Below are positions 1 to 11,232 of a stretch of DNA of 64,000 bases, piece by piece. The stretch spans positions 62,001-126,000 of the forward strand of contig JALMLS010000268.1 in NCBI GenBank assembly GCA_038496445.1, read 5' to 3'. A program made the translations under genes and the position numbers. Every line of letters begins with the position of its first letter. Position 1 is the first letter of the stretch. This DNA is from Trichosphaerium sp. ATCC 40318 (Eukaryota > Discosea > Flabellinia > Trichosidae). The notes beneath the pieces were generated by a model. It was given only the letters and a program-made list of their open reading frames with translations. It was not told where the DNA came from and did no database searches.

Positions 1-111
1 TCATAGGTTCGTATTTTGTTGTTCCTTTTTGTTTGAAGTCAGTTGATTTAATTCGCTTTGTTTTAAGGAGTGCTATCCACATTTATGTGTTTCAAAAGTC
101 ATTGGTTGTAC

Positions 112-130
112 TGACGTTATATTAACGTCA
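112..130. promoter_or_regulatory. Perfect 8+3+8 hairpin upstream of first gene
   Basis: The arms TGACGTTA and TAACGTCA are exact reverse complements around a TAT loop. Each arm carries a TGACGT half-site, as in CRE/bZIP sites. It lies about 230 bp upstream of the first predicted start codon. A role as a transcription-factor site is inference; the palindrome is read directly. The rest of 1-363 shows no coding exon that I can support. Confidence 0.35.
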
Positions 131-363
131 CAAGGAAGTGTTAAAAGTTGTAAATAAAAAGTACTAAATGAGATGTACTCAGTCGAACTTGGTCGCCACT
201 TGACTAGGTTATCACTAAATTCGACACATGCAAATCACAGGTTGCACCAAGTATCTAATGCGTAGTAATCCCTTACGTGATTAAATGAACGTAACAGTGG
301 AGTTGTGGTGCACTAAACAGTTAAGTGAGTGTCAAAGCTTGTGTACTAAGCCAAGTATTCGAA

Positions 364-3330
364 ATGCCGCCAAAGAGAGTATCAAAGCGTAAAAAGAAAG
401 CTAGTAAATCTAAAAGCAAACCTGACCCTGCCAACAACTCGCCAGATGAGATAGTGCTTCATATACAAAGTTACGTGCCTTTTAAAACTCGTAGTAATTG
501 CGCTATCGTAAACGTACGTAAAACTTTGTTAAATCGCTTAAAAATAAACTACTTCATTATTCCTGGAACTCCTTTTGTGTTTTTCGCCCAACAAACGTTT
601 TTAATTTTATCGAAATTTCAAAAAAAATCACGCTTGACTAACGTGACTTTCAGAAACAATGGCATCGCGTGTCACGTACGAAAAGCTTGGGATGGGTTAA
701 TATATTATCTATTGGCAAGTTTGGAAAAGCAAGGGCGCCTTTTAAGCCTCCAGACAAGGTGCGTGAACGACTTCGACAAATGAGTGTTTTCGCCATATTT
801 TTTTTCTTTCACGTATGTTCTTTGCATATTGATGATCTTGTTGTACGTAGGATTCTTCTGAAGAACGTAAAGACGGGCTGTTGTATAAAAAGAAATATGA
901 ACCGCCAAAGAAATTGAAAATGTATCGATCTAAAAAAGCAGCTTATTTTGGCTTTGTGGAACCTTCTTATCTTCAGGTACAATTTATTTTTAAATTCTAG
1001 TTTAATATGTTTTCTAAAACGAAATTGTGGTACTCTTTATTGAAATACCAATAAACTCTGAAGCACTAAACTTCCAAAAACAATCAAAAGTGCAAAATTC
1101 TTTTCTCCATTTTTTTTTGTTGTAGCTGTCATCGTTCTGAAGTGTAATATTTTTACCTTACTTATTGTACACTTGTAAGATTGATTTACATACGTGACTA
1201 TAATAGTGTAACAGATCAACAACGTTAGTTTATGAACGTAGAACAGCTACACATTCAGAATTTTTTTTTTTTTCACATGTTTTTTTTTTGATAGATTACT
1301 AACAGTTTACCACAAGTTCTATGATGAAAATGATCTTCCACTTCGTTGTTTTAATCTTCAATGGGATAACATCCAATTATTTAAATCAAATGATTGGAAG
1401 AGTCTTCGTGAACATGTTGGCCTGTGGCGTTTTAAAATCGGAACTGGACATAAAATAGATATGTACATAAACTGGACATGGTACGATGTACTCTTTGCTT
1501 CAAGTTACATTCCCCTTTATCACAGATTAGACACAAGAAAATTATGAGAATGGCTTTATTGTTTGCTAAGTTTTTTCTAGTCTTGAAGATTTGGTTTCTG
1601 CTGGGCAACCCATACCTGGTATAAAAGGGATGATGACAATACTCCGAAACGAGATTGCAAAAAAGAAGAAAAATATATACATGCAGTTCGCTGTAGTAAG
1701 TAGTTGACAAAACACCCTTCTTTGAGTTTCTCAAATTCTGACCAACTTTTTTTTGTTGTAGGGACAATATATCACTTGGAAAAAACCAACACTTTGCTTT
1801 GATATTGCTTCAAACGTAATAATAACAGCAGAAATGGTATGAGGTTATTAAATAATAATTTTAAGGGATGTATTAGGCGTCACTTATTGGGCATGGTAAA
1901 ACATCGCAGTATTGTTGTGGTGGAAAACTAGCAGGAATCAAACCTGTTACTATATTTTATGAGGATGTAGAAGGAAACAGTTCATTCTTTACTCTACCTG
2001 GAGAAGGTAAAGACATTGTAAAGATGGCCGAAGCATGTCAACCTGCAACCTTCGGGAAAGGTACCACATTCTTTTGAACCCACACTTTTTTTTCCTTCAT
2101 TTTGCCTTACTTACCATTTGTTAAGGTTCAGAGGAAGTTCTAGATAAAGAGTATAGAAATGCGCTTACCCTTAAACCTGAGAGATTTGCTACAAACTTTC
2201 ATCCATCTGAACACGGTATTATAGAGCAAGTACGTTCATTGGTGTTAATTGTTTTTTTTGTGGTATGGATCTAATTGTGTTTTTTTCAGATTCAGTCGAG
2301 TTTAGCTCCAGAGTGTACCGTCTCATGCAAGCTTTACAAGATTAACGTGTACCCTAAAGGTGGTAAGTTTAAAGCGCATGTTGATACACCACGTGGGGAT
2401 AACATGTTCGGTTCTCTTGTTGTTTGTCTTCCAGTATCTTTCTCAGGCGGTACACTTCACGTCAGACACAAAAACGAAGAGTCTGATTTTGATTGGTCTA
2501 ACAAAAAGTCAAAGTCAATCAAATGGGCTGCTTTCTATTCTGATTGTGAGCATGAGATTGATTGTGTAGAAAGCGGATGGCGCGTTACTCTGACTTATTT
2601 ATTAAGTAAGAATGGAAAGAAAGCTGATCTTGTATTACAACCTGGTCAACCAGTTTATGATAGATTTAGCCAGTTGACCAAATGTAGAAGCTGTCTACCT
2701 GGTGTACACGTGTTTTTCCTGTTTATTTTATGTAGTACTGATACGTGTTTAGGGTGGAAAACTGGGGATGCCTTTAGCTCATATGTACCCTAGTTCGAGT
2801 GCAAAGGTAGATCCAAAAACCATGTTGAAAGGAGAAGATGCATTTTTATATGCAGCTATTAAACAACTTGGATATAATGTTAAAGTATATGGTGTTGTTA
2901 TTACTGGAAGAGACAAAGAAAAGACATACTTAGTAGACCCTTCAAATATTGAGTATCCAAAGGGATATGATTATTGCATCGAATCAGACCAAGATACACA
3001 AGAATTTATGAAGGTTTGTTCAGCAAAAAAGATATTTTTTTACCCATAGTCAAAGCTTTTTTCAGCGTGGACTGAACTTTGAATTTTAAGTGTTATTTGT
3101 TTTAAAACTCAAACGTTTTCCCTGCAATAGGTTTTTTTTCTGACCGTTTTTAGTCAACGTTGTTTGCTACACAAGCGAGTAGTATACTTTGGTGCTCTAA
3201 ACTCGGTGCTGCTTCTCAGTTATTAGGTGTTACTGCAAGCTATGGTAATGAACCGGGTACTAACAACCTATATATGAGCTTTGCTTTGGTAGTAGAAATG
3301 CCTGATATTGATGAACGACAAAATATGTAA
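364..3330 (+). CDS. F-box protein fused to a 2-oxoglutarate/Fe(II) oxygenase domain
   Basis: About eleven exons, roughly 630 residues. The start is ATG 364. A Lys-rich N-terminus leads into an F-box (SPDEIVLHIQSYVPF) that continues across a phase-0 intron (514-653, GTACGT..TTTCAG) into KQWHRVSR. A middle region of unknown fold follows. From about 1877 comes a prolyl-4-hydroxylase-like 2OG domain of the kind common in fungi. Visible parts are the N-terminal YCCGGKL segment, the HxD iron ligands in KAHVDTPRGD (about 2378), the distal His in DCEHEID, the 2OG-binding Arg in GWRVTLTYLL, and the C-terminal GGKLGMPLAHMYP and LKGEDAFLY segments. TAA is at 3328-3330 with AATAAA soon after. The F-box would recruit an SCF ubiquitin ligase; the oxygenase substrate is unknown. 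The two halves could be separate genes, because a TGA follows if the intron at about 1837 is retained. No ATG opens the 2OG half convincingly, so fusion is favoured. Confidence 0.7.
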
Positions 3331-3618
3331 AACACAAATACATCTTGAATAAAAAACTAGCAACCTCAGCACCTTTCTTTCGTAAATATGACTCAGTAAT
3401 ACGTTTTGTGATGTTGCAAGGGCACTTAAACTAGTGATAAGTACAACCTAAGTTTATCAAGTGTAGGTTTGAGTATATTTTTTGTAACGTTAAGCATTTG
3501 ATGTTGGAATTGACTTAGCGTCATCAGACCTTGAACGAGCGAAACCACAGCCAGAAAAAAAAGAAGATTGCGGAATACTTAATTTATTAGATGGTGGTAA
3601 ACAAGTGGGCGATAAATG

Positions 3619-4378
3619 TCAAACATTTGCGTCACAGATGGTAGGGAGCTACAGCAAGAGTGAGGTAAAGACAAAGTTCACATTTTTTTTTTGTGAAGAA
3701 AAGTTGTGTACCGAGAAATCTGCCTTTGTTGGCGTTTGAAGATGTTTGATTACATTCATTAAAGTAGCTTCTGTACCTCCGTTATTCGGAAGTGTTGCAT
3801 TTGTAATTATTTTTTCTGGTCTTCCTAACGAGCAAAGTAAGTTACTTTGACTTCTACCTTCAAAATCTATTGAAAAACTCCTACCTTGGCTATCAACGAA
3901 TACAACAGCAGATGTTTCAGCATTCATAAACTCACAGTGAGATACAAACATGTCGCCTTCCTTCTTCCATGGACAATCATAACTTTGCTGGGTATAGTGT
4001 TGACAAGCGCCTGAAAGTATCATGTAGATAGTAGTCTAAAAAATCAGTCAAAAAAAATCACGTGACAAAAAAAGTAACGTTCATTTTGAAAACAAAAGTT
4101 TGATTAATCAGTACCTGGTCGCCGTCTTGGAACTCCCAAGTAACATGCTGTACGATTTTATCGTCCACTTTTATTGTAGCGTTAGTTAAAGCCAAAGACT
4201 TGTCTTTGTCAGTCTCCAGGTACATTAAAGTGCCAGTAAAGTCGTATATTCCTCGGTTTGGGTCTTTACCTCCACCAATAAATTCAAATGATGCTTGTTT
4301 GAATGGAAACATAGACAGTCCGTTAATATAGACGACAAAGAGAGCTAGAGCCAAGAGAAAAAAGGAGTTGTGATACAT
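3619..4378 (-). CDS. Small secreted protein, unknown family
   Basis: Three exons (4378-4115, 4035-3712, 3648-3619), about 205 residues, with introns GTACTG..TTTTAG and GTACAC..CTGTAG. The N-terminus MYHNSFFLLALALFVVYING is a clear signal peptide. The mature chain has several N-glycosylation sequons (NATI, NQTF, NATL) and a handful of cysteines, fitting an extracellular or lysosomal protein of about 20 kDa. Without the last intron the frame ends at TAG 3651-3649, giving a slightly different tail. I do not recognise the family. The gene converges with the 2OG oxygenase gene, with a gap of about 290 bp between them. Confidence 0.6.
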
Positions 4379-4719
4379 CTTTAATGTGATAGTCGAAACA
4401 ATATGGTCTGGTTTTGTTAAGTCTGTAGTACAATCACATTGATTCTAATGTAGTGACATGACGATTATGAAGAATATGTAGTGGGTTTAGGCAACCAGCT
4501 TAGAACGTGCTCCAACTTCTACTGTTTTGTGCATTCGTAAATTTGTAGATGTTCATTGAATCCTAGAGACTGACGCAGTAGGAGAGAGTGCAGTGAGAAA
4601 CAGTTGTAAGTGTCAGGTTCTTTACTAAGTGTAAATCCTAAGTGCATAATAAGCAGTTTCCAACTAAATCGTAGTTGGTACCTCATGCAGGCGTGTAGAG
4701 TTAAAAGCCTCTCATCATC

Positions 4720-5209
4720 GTGTTGTCTCTAGTATCAGCATCGAGTTCGAAGCTCTTCGCCAATCTTGAGCGTCTTGAAATGTATACTTGTCACCTTACT
4801 GATGGCTCATTTTTGCAACACCTTAAATCTCGTACATCCATGTTACTATCTGCCTGTCCTATGGCGAGAAAAGAACAGATTAAAGAAGTCTGGCATTGTA
4901 ATTTATATCCGACCAGAAGCCATAAAATTAGACAGAAGGAAAATTTAGTTTCAGAACTCAGTTGTAGAATTAATAAGTCGAAAACTCAGGTAATCTGCAC
5001 CAACTTACTTACTTTAATTGGGAATAAAATCGCTATCAATGTAGGATAAAGCAATATAAGGCAATATGAACATACTGGTTCATTAGTATTTAATTATAGG
5101 TTGAAGATGAGACGAGTACTGAACATCAGTTTATTTACACAAGTATGGGACTGATGTACTTACTTGTTGCAACAGAGGAAGAAGCACTGTGTGATTTTTA
5201 TCGTCACTA
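4720..5209 (+). CDS. Unidentified gene or gene remnant inside the duplicated segment
   Basis: An open frame of about 89 codons begins after a CTCTAG acceptor near 4730. It can splice at Q|GTAATC (about 4989) to an acceptor at ATTATAG (about 5099) and end at TAA 5207-5209 with the tail ATEEEALCDFYRH. No good initiator ATG is visible upstream, and no domain is recognised. The last exon and intron lie in a segment repeated at 6176-6635, where the same frame is broken. This could be the 3' end of a short gene or a decaying fragment. Confidence 0.25.
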
Positions 5210-5411
5210 AAAGGCAATAACAAACCCGTGAATTGGTGTCTGACCCATTGAATCAAACGTGAACTTCTTTTTTGATTGTATATTTCTATCTCAAAAAACG
5301 CTTACGATTTAACTCAATTTTTGTAATGGCTGAATGTATCGTATAGTGTTCTGGTTTGAGCCACATGGCGCATTTATTTTCTTAGCTGATAGTTACTCTT
5401 TAACTCAGCTA
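4960..5411 (+). repeat. Diverged direct duplication, copy A
   Basis: About 450 bp, repeated in the same orientation at 6176-6635. It runs from CAGTTGTAGAAT through shared blocks such as GTTGCAACAGAGGAAGAAGC to TGAGCCACATGGCGCATT and TTAACTCAGCTA. The copies differ by many substitutions and short indels, so the event is old. Copy A keeps a longer open frame than copy B. No terminal inverted repeats or target-site duplications were seen. Confidence 0.8.
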
Positions 5412-6175
5412 GAGCCAGATTACGTAAGCATTCCACACATGCTTATCGGCTTTAAAAGATGCTGTTAAACAAGGTAGTGGAGTGTGAGAGCATAAAATTA
5501 CGTTGTAAGCACGGAAAAAAGTACTTACTTTCAAGCAACAACTTTTTGCCTTAAAAGGAAAGTAGCAACGTAAAACTCCTTGAACACGGTTTCATGATGC
5601 CTGCACATTACACAGCCTTTTAATTGTTCCAAATATGTAGGAACTGAAGTTATAAGTGTTTTACAGGTTTAGTGGCTAAAAAAGTTAATTGCTCTTTAAA
5701 ATCAAAGAACAATACTATACAAGCGTTATTCGTGCGTAGAATATGCGTTTCCAAGCATAAAACGCTGTTTAAAACAAAAAGGCAAGAAAAAGGTATAATG
5801 CCAGGCAATGCCATCGATATTATCTAAACTATATAAACAGATCATATACTTCTGTTTCTACATAGTCACGGTTTGGACCGTTTTGGCCCTAGCCTTTAAT
5901 ATTGGTTTTACGAAAAATTCCAGGTGTAGAAAACTGGGCCATTTTTAGAAACACATAAATGTGCCAGCTAAAATACATCACTTGCAACGCATGTGAGTAT
6001 ATCGGTGGCAATAACTGAGATGTAAAATTGATTGTTTGATAACTTTGGGGAAAAAAAATGTAAGTGAGTACTTTTGGTGAAACATGCTGTAATATGAGCA
6101 AGACCGTTTGGTTTACAACTAGAATCATGCTGTGAATGCTCTATTTCGTGATCTTCTCTTGGGTAACATACTGTT
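5412..6175. other. Gene-poor spacer between duplicated segments
   Basis: No convincing exon, RNA gene or repeat was found on either strand. Short open frames (for example minus strand about 5889-6128) lack domain signal or splice support. The sequence is AT-rich and looks like ordinary non-coding DNA. Confidence 0.5.
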
Positions 6176-6635
6176 CAGTTGTAGAATAAATAAGTCGAAA
6201 ACTCAGCTAATCCACACGTAGACTTACTTTGATTGGGATACAATCGATCTGTGTAGGATAAAGCAATACAAGTCAATAGGAACATACCTGTTCATTAGTA
6301 TTTAAAATATAGGTTGAGGATGAGACGATACTGAACGTCAGTTTGTTTACACAATAGTGGGATTGATGTCCGTCCATTGTACTTGTTGCAACAGAGGAAG
6401 AAGCACGTGATTTCTTATCGTCACACTAAATGTGAAAATTACGCAGTCGGCAGGACCGCACAGAAGGCAATAAAACCCTTGAATTGGCGTCTGACCCATT
6501 GAATCCAACGTGAAATTCTTGATTGTATCATTCTAACTCACGAGTTTGTAAAGGCTACTGTATCGTATATTGTGCTGGTTTGAGCCACATGGCGCATTTA
6601 TTTTCTTAGCTGATAGTTACTCTTTAACTCAGCTA
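6176..6635 (+). repeat. Diverged direct duplication, copy B
   Basis: Second copy of 4960-5411. The coding-looking tail of copy A is disrupted here: the frame corresponding to ATEEEALCDFYRH is altered by indels and stops occur upstream. An insertion of about 40 bp (about 6425-6465) is absent from copy A. A CACGTG palindrome (6404-6409) sits where copy A has CACTGTG. Confidence 0.8.
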
Positions 6636-6803
6636 CGTCATATACAACACATGACTTACAAATACATTTTATTTTGTGAAAGTTTGGCCTTTGTACTTTC
6701 CATAGATTCTGTTCATGTATGTGAACACTCTTTAGGTTTGTAGTTGAACATAGCATTCACAATGTACTCCTTCGAAAACGAAATACCTGATTCATCTGCA
6801 AGA

Positions 6804-8973
6804 TTAAATAACGCTCTTAAACAAGAATGAGAAAAGCTGGTATGTTGTGTCAATAGAAATAATCGTACTTTAAGAAAGGGAATCTTGATATGTCATATTT
6901 AGCAAATAAAAGGATAGCCACCTGAGAAAAAAAAGAAGATTAGACGTTGAATAGTAGTTGGTGTGACAAACCTTTGTAAATAGATTACCATCGTTTGATT
7001 TGATTGCGATGATACCAATATCGAGAAGAATAAATAAAGATATGGACAGTGTCAACAGCTTCGTCACCTCGTCTGTCAACTGTTCTACAACTTGCGTACA
7101 AAGCTATAAATGAACAATATTAGACATTGTCAACCACAACGTACTTGTACTCGTAGCGTTTCTGATTTTTCTCCTCTAGAATAGTGTACCAATGCGCTAA
7201 CAAACTTCAATACAATATCCCATTTTTGCCGTATTAACACGTGTGTTTTTGATAGAGATAAGTCAGCAAATTGTCGTATCTTTTCCAACTGCCTTAAGTT
7301 CTCTGTTAATACATCAGTAGTCTATACTCAACAATTAGCTAGATTTATGCTAACGATGACGAATATCGTACTAATTTCGTAAATACATTCGTAGGTATAC
7401 TACGGTTCTCACTAATGAAGCTAGGAGATGTGGTAGAAATACTGAGCCAAATCTACATCAATAAGAGATTATCTTGTTTGTTTCTTACTTTGTAACAAAC
7501 GATCCAAATCGCAAGTACTGCCTCTTGGAATGTTGGATTGGTTTTAGAAAATACATGGTGTATGTCTATCCACTGTTGTTTAACATCTGCTAGTTCCTGA
7601 CTCCTTCACAATAGCAAGTAAGACACATGATTTCTTGGATACGGTAGCAAAAAACAACGCTCACCTGTCATAAAAGAAACATGGCGTAAACTTCTTCAGC
7701 GTCGTTGTTAAACCGTGGATGCATTTACGCATTACATTAGACACATATTTATCCTGTAGGCATCCTTTAAGAATAGTGTTCACTATTTCTAACACAAAAT
7801 AAGATCGCATTCACTGAAAACACTCAACGGTACCTCCTGCTTCTTTGTGAAGGGCGATCGCAGTTTCAAAGTTTCCAGTTGTTAGACAATACTGGTATAG
7901 AGCTATAATACCACCTGGAAAAAAGTTAACCGCATTCAACGATGAAATACCAATAATTCTGGTAGCACGTGCAAACAAGGTGTGGATGTCTCTTTCTGGG
8001 TACAGTCGCTTTCGTGTTAATGGCTAATGTGTACATATCGTTTGCGTGTAATGTGTGTCCCGAGTGGTAAGCACATATTGACAGTACACTCAACAACCTC
8101 ACGAGCTCCGCTTTTTGGTACCAATCCTCTGTACTGTTATCAACTAGCTACTCACGCTGACAACGTACTGCTAACTTTTTCAAAGGGTACCAGATCTGTA
8201 GCATCGTAAGATATATGGATTGGAATCTAAGTAGACTGTAACTTGATTGAATGGTCCAATAAAAAAAGGATCGAACAATACGTGAAACTCATCGAGTTTA
8301 AAAATAAAAAATCGAATAAAAACGCACATGATAGTTGTCTAAAAGTTTCGTTTTGTAATTCTCAATCCACATCGAAACAAGAGATGTAATGTTGAGTTGA
8401 GTAGCTACCAGTCTTAGTAGCACCTGCGTTGTAGTTACGTTTTTTTTGAACAACCAAAAATAAAAAACAACAAAAAAGTGCTATTCTACCTCCTGTCGGT
8501 GTTCTATGGCGTCAGGATCATTTGCTCCCTAGGTACAGTGAGCGCTAACACGTGATCAAAATTGTAAACAAACGCATTGTACGTCAGTAGGGTACTTGCG
8601 ATGTACGTTAGTTGAGACTTGAGTGCTTTTCTCCTCAAGTTCAAGATATTTATGTTTCCAGTATTGTATTGCTTCTTCCGAAGCTTCAAGCTCTGCCCTT
8701 AAAGCTATGTGTTTGCGTAAATGCCAGAAATGTTTTTTTAGAAAAACGTGGACAATGGGTACAGATACTAGTGCTCAGTGGCATACCTGCTGTATGACTC
8801 ATGTCATTTTTTGCCGTTGTATGAGATGCCATCTCATCACGTTTCACGGCTAACTTATGCCACCGGAAATGGTGTGATTGGCCTTTAGACTTATATCTCT
8901 TCCTGCTGTGAAGTTTTGAAGAGAGAAGGTCATGTCGGGAATTTTTTACTTCTCTTTTGCGTTTAGTTGCCAT
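6804..8973 (-). CDS. Multi-exon gene of unknown function, basic N-terminus and helical body
   Basis: About a dozen exons run from ATG 8973 (MATKRKREVKNSRHDLL, strongly basic, possibly nuclear) to TAA 6806-6804. After a basic region of about 60 residues comes a coiled-coil-like stretch (ASEEAIQYWKHKYLELEEKS). A long alpha-helical body follows, including GGIIALYQYCLTTGNFETAI, which is TPR/HEAT-like in character, then IVNTILKGCLQDKYVSNVMR and a hydrophobic C-terminal part (KLLTLSISLFILLDIGIIAI). Exon joins keep phase with donors GTACAT, GTACTG, GTATTT, GTACCG and GTACGT. I do not recognise the family. An alpha-solenoid scaffold is possible, but that is inference from composition. Exon edges are tentative, especially near 7300-7450. 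Confidence 0.5.
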
Positions 8974-9497
8974 TTGATATGTTCTCTACCTATATGGCTG
9001 GTACAGTTGCTTGGCGAAGAAATCCGGCGCTTTGGGACTACACAATAGCTGTTACGGTTATCTATCACAAACTGGATTGCTTCTAAACTTGAGTAGACTA
9101 AGAAAACTTACCTGATTACGTAATATGTATCAGAATTAGTACGAATGTTGTTTTGTTGGTTACAGTTTTCGAAAAACGAGCTGCCCGTCGTATTTATTGT
9201 CCGAGTAGTCCTGATGTAGCTATCAAAAACTAGCTTCGGAAATAGTACCCGGATACCATGGCACGTTGTAGAAATACTTCTAGGTCAATTACGAGAAGCA
9301 TGAACCGAAAATATCATGATTCTGTAAAGACAGAAAAAAATCCCCAAAAATAGTGTATATTGCATGAAAATAGTCGAGTTTTCATTTATGGCTTATAGCA
9401 AAAGCTAGCTTTCGAAGATAATGCTAAGCGTCATGTGTAGGATCTTAAGTAGTTTCTTTTATTGTCAAGAAGTACTTCCAAATAAGTGAAGTTTATT
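8974..9497. other. Intergenic, nothing recognised
   Basis: About 520 bp between the start of the minus-strand gene ending at 8973 and the 3' end of the small gene at 9498. No exon, RNA gene or notable repeat was seen. It probably holds the upstream gene's promoter. Confidence 0.5.
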
Positions 9498-9744
9498 TTA
9501 TTTTTTATCTTTAAAATGTGATAATCCGTCAACACCGGAGTATACGACCTAATTTGCGTATTGAACCTTTTTAGGCGTCACATACCAAGCTACAACATAT
9601 AAGGTACATGCCAATAATAAGGTAGCGCCTTAAAAAATAATTGTTTTCAAGCATTACTTGTTTTATTACGGAGTTATAAAGGTAATCAGTGTCATTTCCA
9701 AAAAAATGTTTGAAAAAGGAAGGTTCTTCTTGTACTTTCGACAT
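9498..9744 (-). CDS. Small single-pass membrane protein, 69 residues
   Basis: Two exons (9744-9586, 9548-9498) joined in phase 0 by a 37-nt intron GTATGT..AATTAG. The start ATG 9744 gives MSKVQEEPSFFKHFFG; a GTG further upstream in frame was rejected. One hydrophobic helix (about residues 42-58, YLIIGMYLICCSLVVYSG) is followed by a short charged tail ending FKDKK. The reverse complement of AATAAAATAAA follows the stop, a likely polyadenylation signal. Size and topology resemble accessory subunits of mitochondrial complexes, but no family motif was recognised. Confidence 0.45.
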
Positions 9745-10015
9745 TTTTCTAGCGCTAGCGTACACTAGGGCAGGTATTTTGAAGCCTTCTTGACATTAAA
9801 CCGAACAAAGAACAATACATGTGTGATGTTAAGGATTATTGTACTAAGCACTGCTAGGTGTTTGCCATAAATGAAAACTCATCTATTTTCAAAATCTGTG
9901 TCTTTTTATATTTGCCGTGTTTATTAAAACATGTTATCAAACCTCGTGCTTGTTGCTGTTTTGTTTGATAAAAGGGGATACTTTACGTACACTTCATGGT
10001 CTAGTTCAACAATAT

Positions 10016-10927
10016 CTAGCTGTTGCTATTTCTACTTACATACGTTATACCGAAAGACTCAATAGCTTCTTTTGTTATAAGGCTTGACCCTAGTATCTCC
10101 AAGTACTTCAATGATGTCATATGAGGGAAACAGTTATTCGTAATATTCCCAACGCCACAAAATACAAGTGATAGACTTTCAAGGTTTGTTAACTTCTTCA
10201 AACCATCATCTGTTATTTCTGTACACCTGGTGAGATGAAGACTTTTTACATTTATCAAGGATTTGATTCCTCTGTCTGTAATCAACACTCTTGTAAAAAT
10301 ATTATTACCTAACATAACTGTATGTACATTACAAAGGTGTTCAAGCCAAAAGTCTTTTGCATTATCATTCAAGCGTATTTTATGCACATCTTTGAGTTCC
10401 TTAATGCCTTCAACACTGATTTGCTTACAACTACAAAGACTTATCGTATGTACTCCTTTGAGTGCCTTCAATGAAACGTCTGTTATGGAAGTATTGGATA
10501 AGTTAATGTTGTAAACGGTGTGTGTTAGTCCTCCTTGTCCTTTTACAAGTGGAATGACATCTGCATCTGTAATTTTTGGATGTCTAAGAGCTATGGTGTT
10601 AACACCAAATAAATTCGCCAAATCAATTTGGGATACTGATGTTTTTACACTCAAACTAATTTTGGTGTTCTTCAGTAAGGGGCTGTCTTTTAGAACGATA
10701 CAATCTGATGATGACTTCAAATTGATATGATAGAATCCGATATTATGACGAATTATACTGTTGAAGGCGTGAGATACTGCTGAAGCTTTAATACGTTGTA
10801 TTCTGTTTAAATTACGCAACACGTGCGTTAATATCTCTGGAGGCAGTTCTTCACATTTTGAAATCATGTATGGATGGTCTCGAGTACGTTGCGATGCCAT
10901 TTGTATGTTTTTATCTTTGAGAGGCAT
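10016..10927 (-). CDS. F-box/leucine-rich-repeat protein, intronless
   Basis: A single 303-codon exon. The F-box lies at about residues 26-65 (CEELPPEILTHVLRNLNRIQ). It is followed by leucine-rich repeats of the Amn1/FBXL type, seen as repeated units like KALKGVHTISLCSCKQISVE and ALRHPKITDADVIPLV. By family knowledge it is the substrate-recognition subunit of an SCF ubiquitin ligase. It is clearly paralogous to the intronless plus-strand gene at 61551-62552: both share ELPxExLTHVLxxLxRxQRI and SLKALKGVHTIS. The lack of introns beside intron-rich neighbours suggests retroposition or a recent expansion. Confidence 0.9.
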   Translation of the reverse strand: MPLKDKNIQMASQRTRDHPYMISKCEELPPEILTHVLRNLNRIQRIKASAVSHAFNSIIRHNIGFYHINLKSSSDCIVLKDSPLLKNTKISLSVKTSVSQIDLANLFGVNTIALRHPKITDADVIPLVKGQGGLTHTVYNINLSNTSITDVSLKALKGVHTISLCSCKQISVEGIKELKDVHKIRLNDNAKDFWLEHLCNVHTVMLGNNIFTRVLITDRGIKSLINVKSLHLTRCTEITDDGLKKLTNLESLSLVFCGVGNITNNCFPHMTSLKYLEILGSSLITKEAIESFGITYVSRNSNS

Positions 10928-11232
10928 AAGTCAACATATTTCGGGCAAAAGTGGCTCCAAATTGCGGGACTACTTGAAGTAGGTGTAACTCAAACACTAA
11001 ACAACGATTGTGACAAAACAGGGACATTGTAGTGACGAACTGTACGTAACTGCGCTCAAATTTTTGAGTTTCTGTCGTAGCGAGGAGGTGCTATCTACTT
11101 TGATCTCATATATCACGTGCGAGAAGTGTTTAGTACGCTTGATGTAGTTGACGTTACTCACTCACTATATGCATGATTAGATCAAGTAAGAATAACACAC
11201 TGACTAGCATTTTGTCAGACAAGTAAAGTCCA
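10928..11232. other. Intergenic gap
   Basis: Upstream region of the F-box/LRR gene and 3' flank of the dioxygenase-TPR gene. It contains one CACGTG palindrome (about 11114). No exon was recognised. Confidence 0.5.

Noticed and set aside
111-131. Hairpin as a rho-independent type terminator
   Set aside because: The genome is eukaryotic, there is no T-run after it, and no gene ends there; a factor-binding palindrome is the better reading.
3489-3760. Plus-strand open stretch (DVGIDLASSDLERAKPQPEK...)
   Set aside because: No initiator ATG or promoter, and no clear splice partner. It overlaps the 3' exons of the better supported minus-strand secreted protein. Could be a remnant but cannot be supported.
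5889-6128. 79-codon minus-strand ORF in the gene-poor spacer
   Set aside because: No domain, weak composition and no neighbouring exons in phase.
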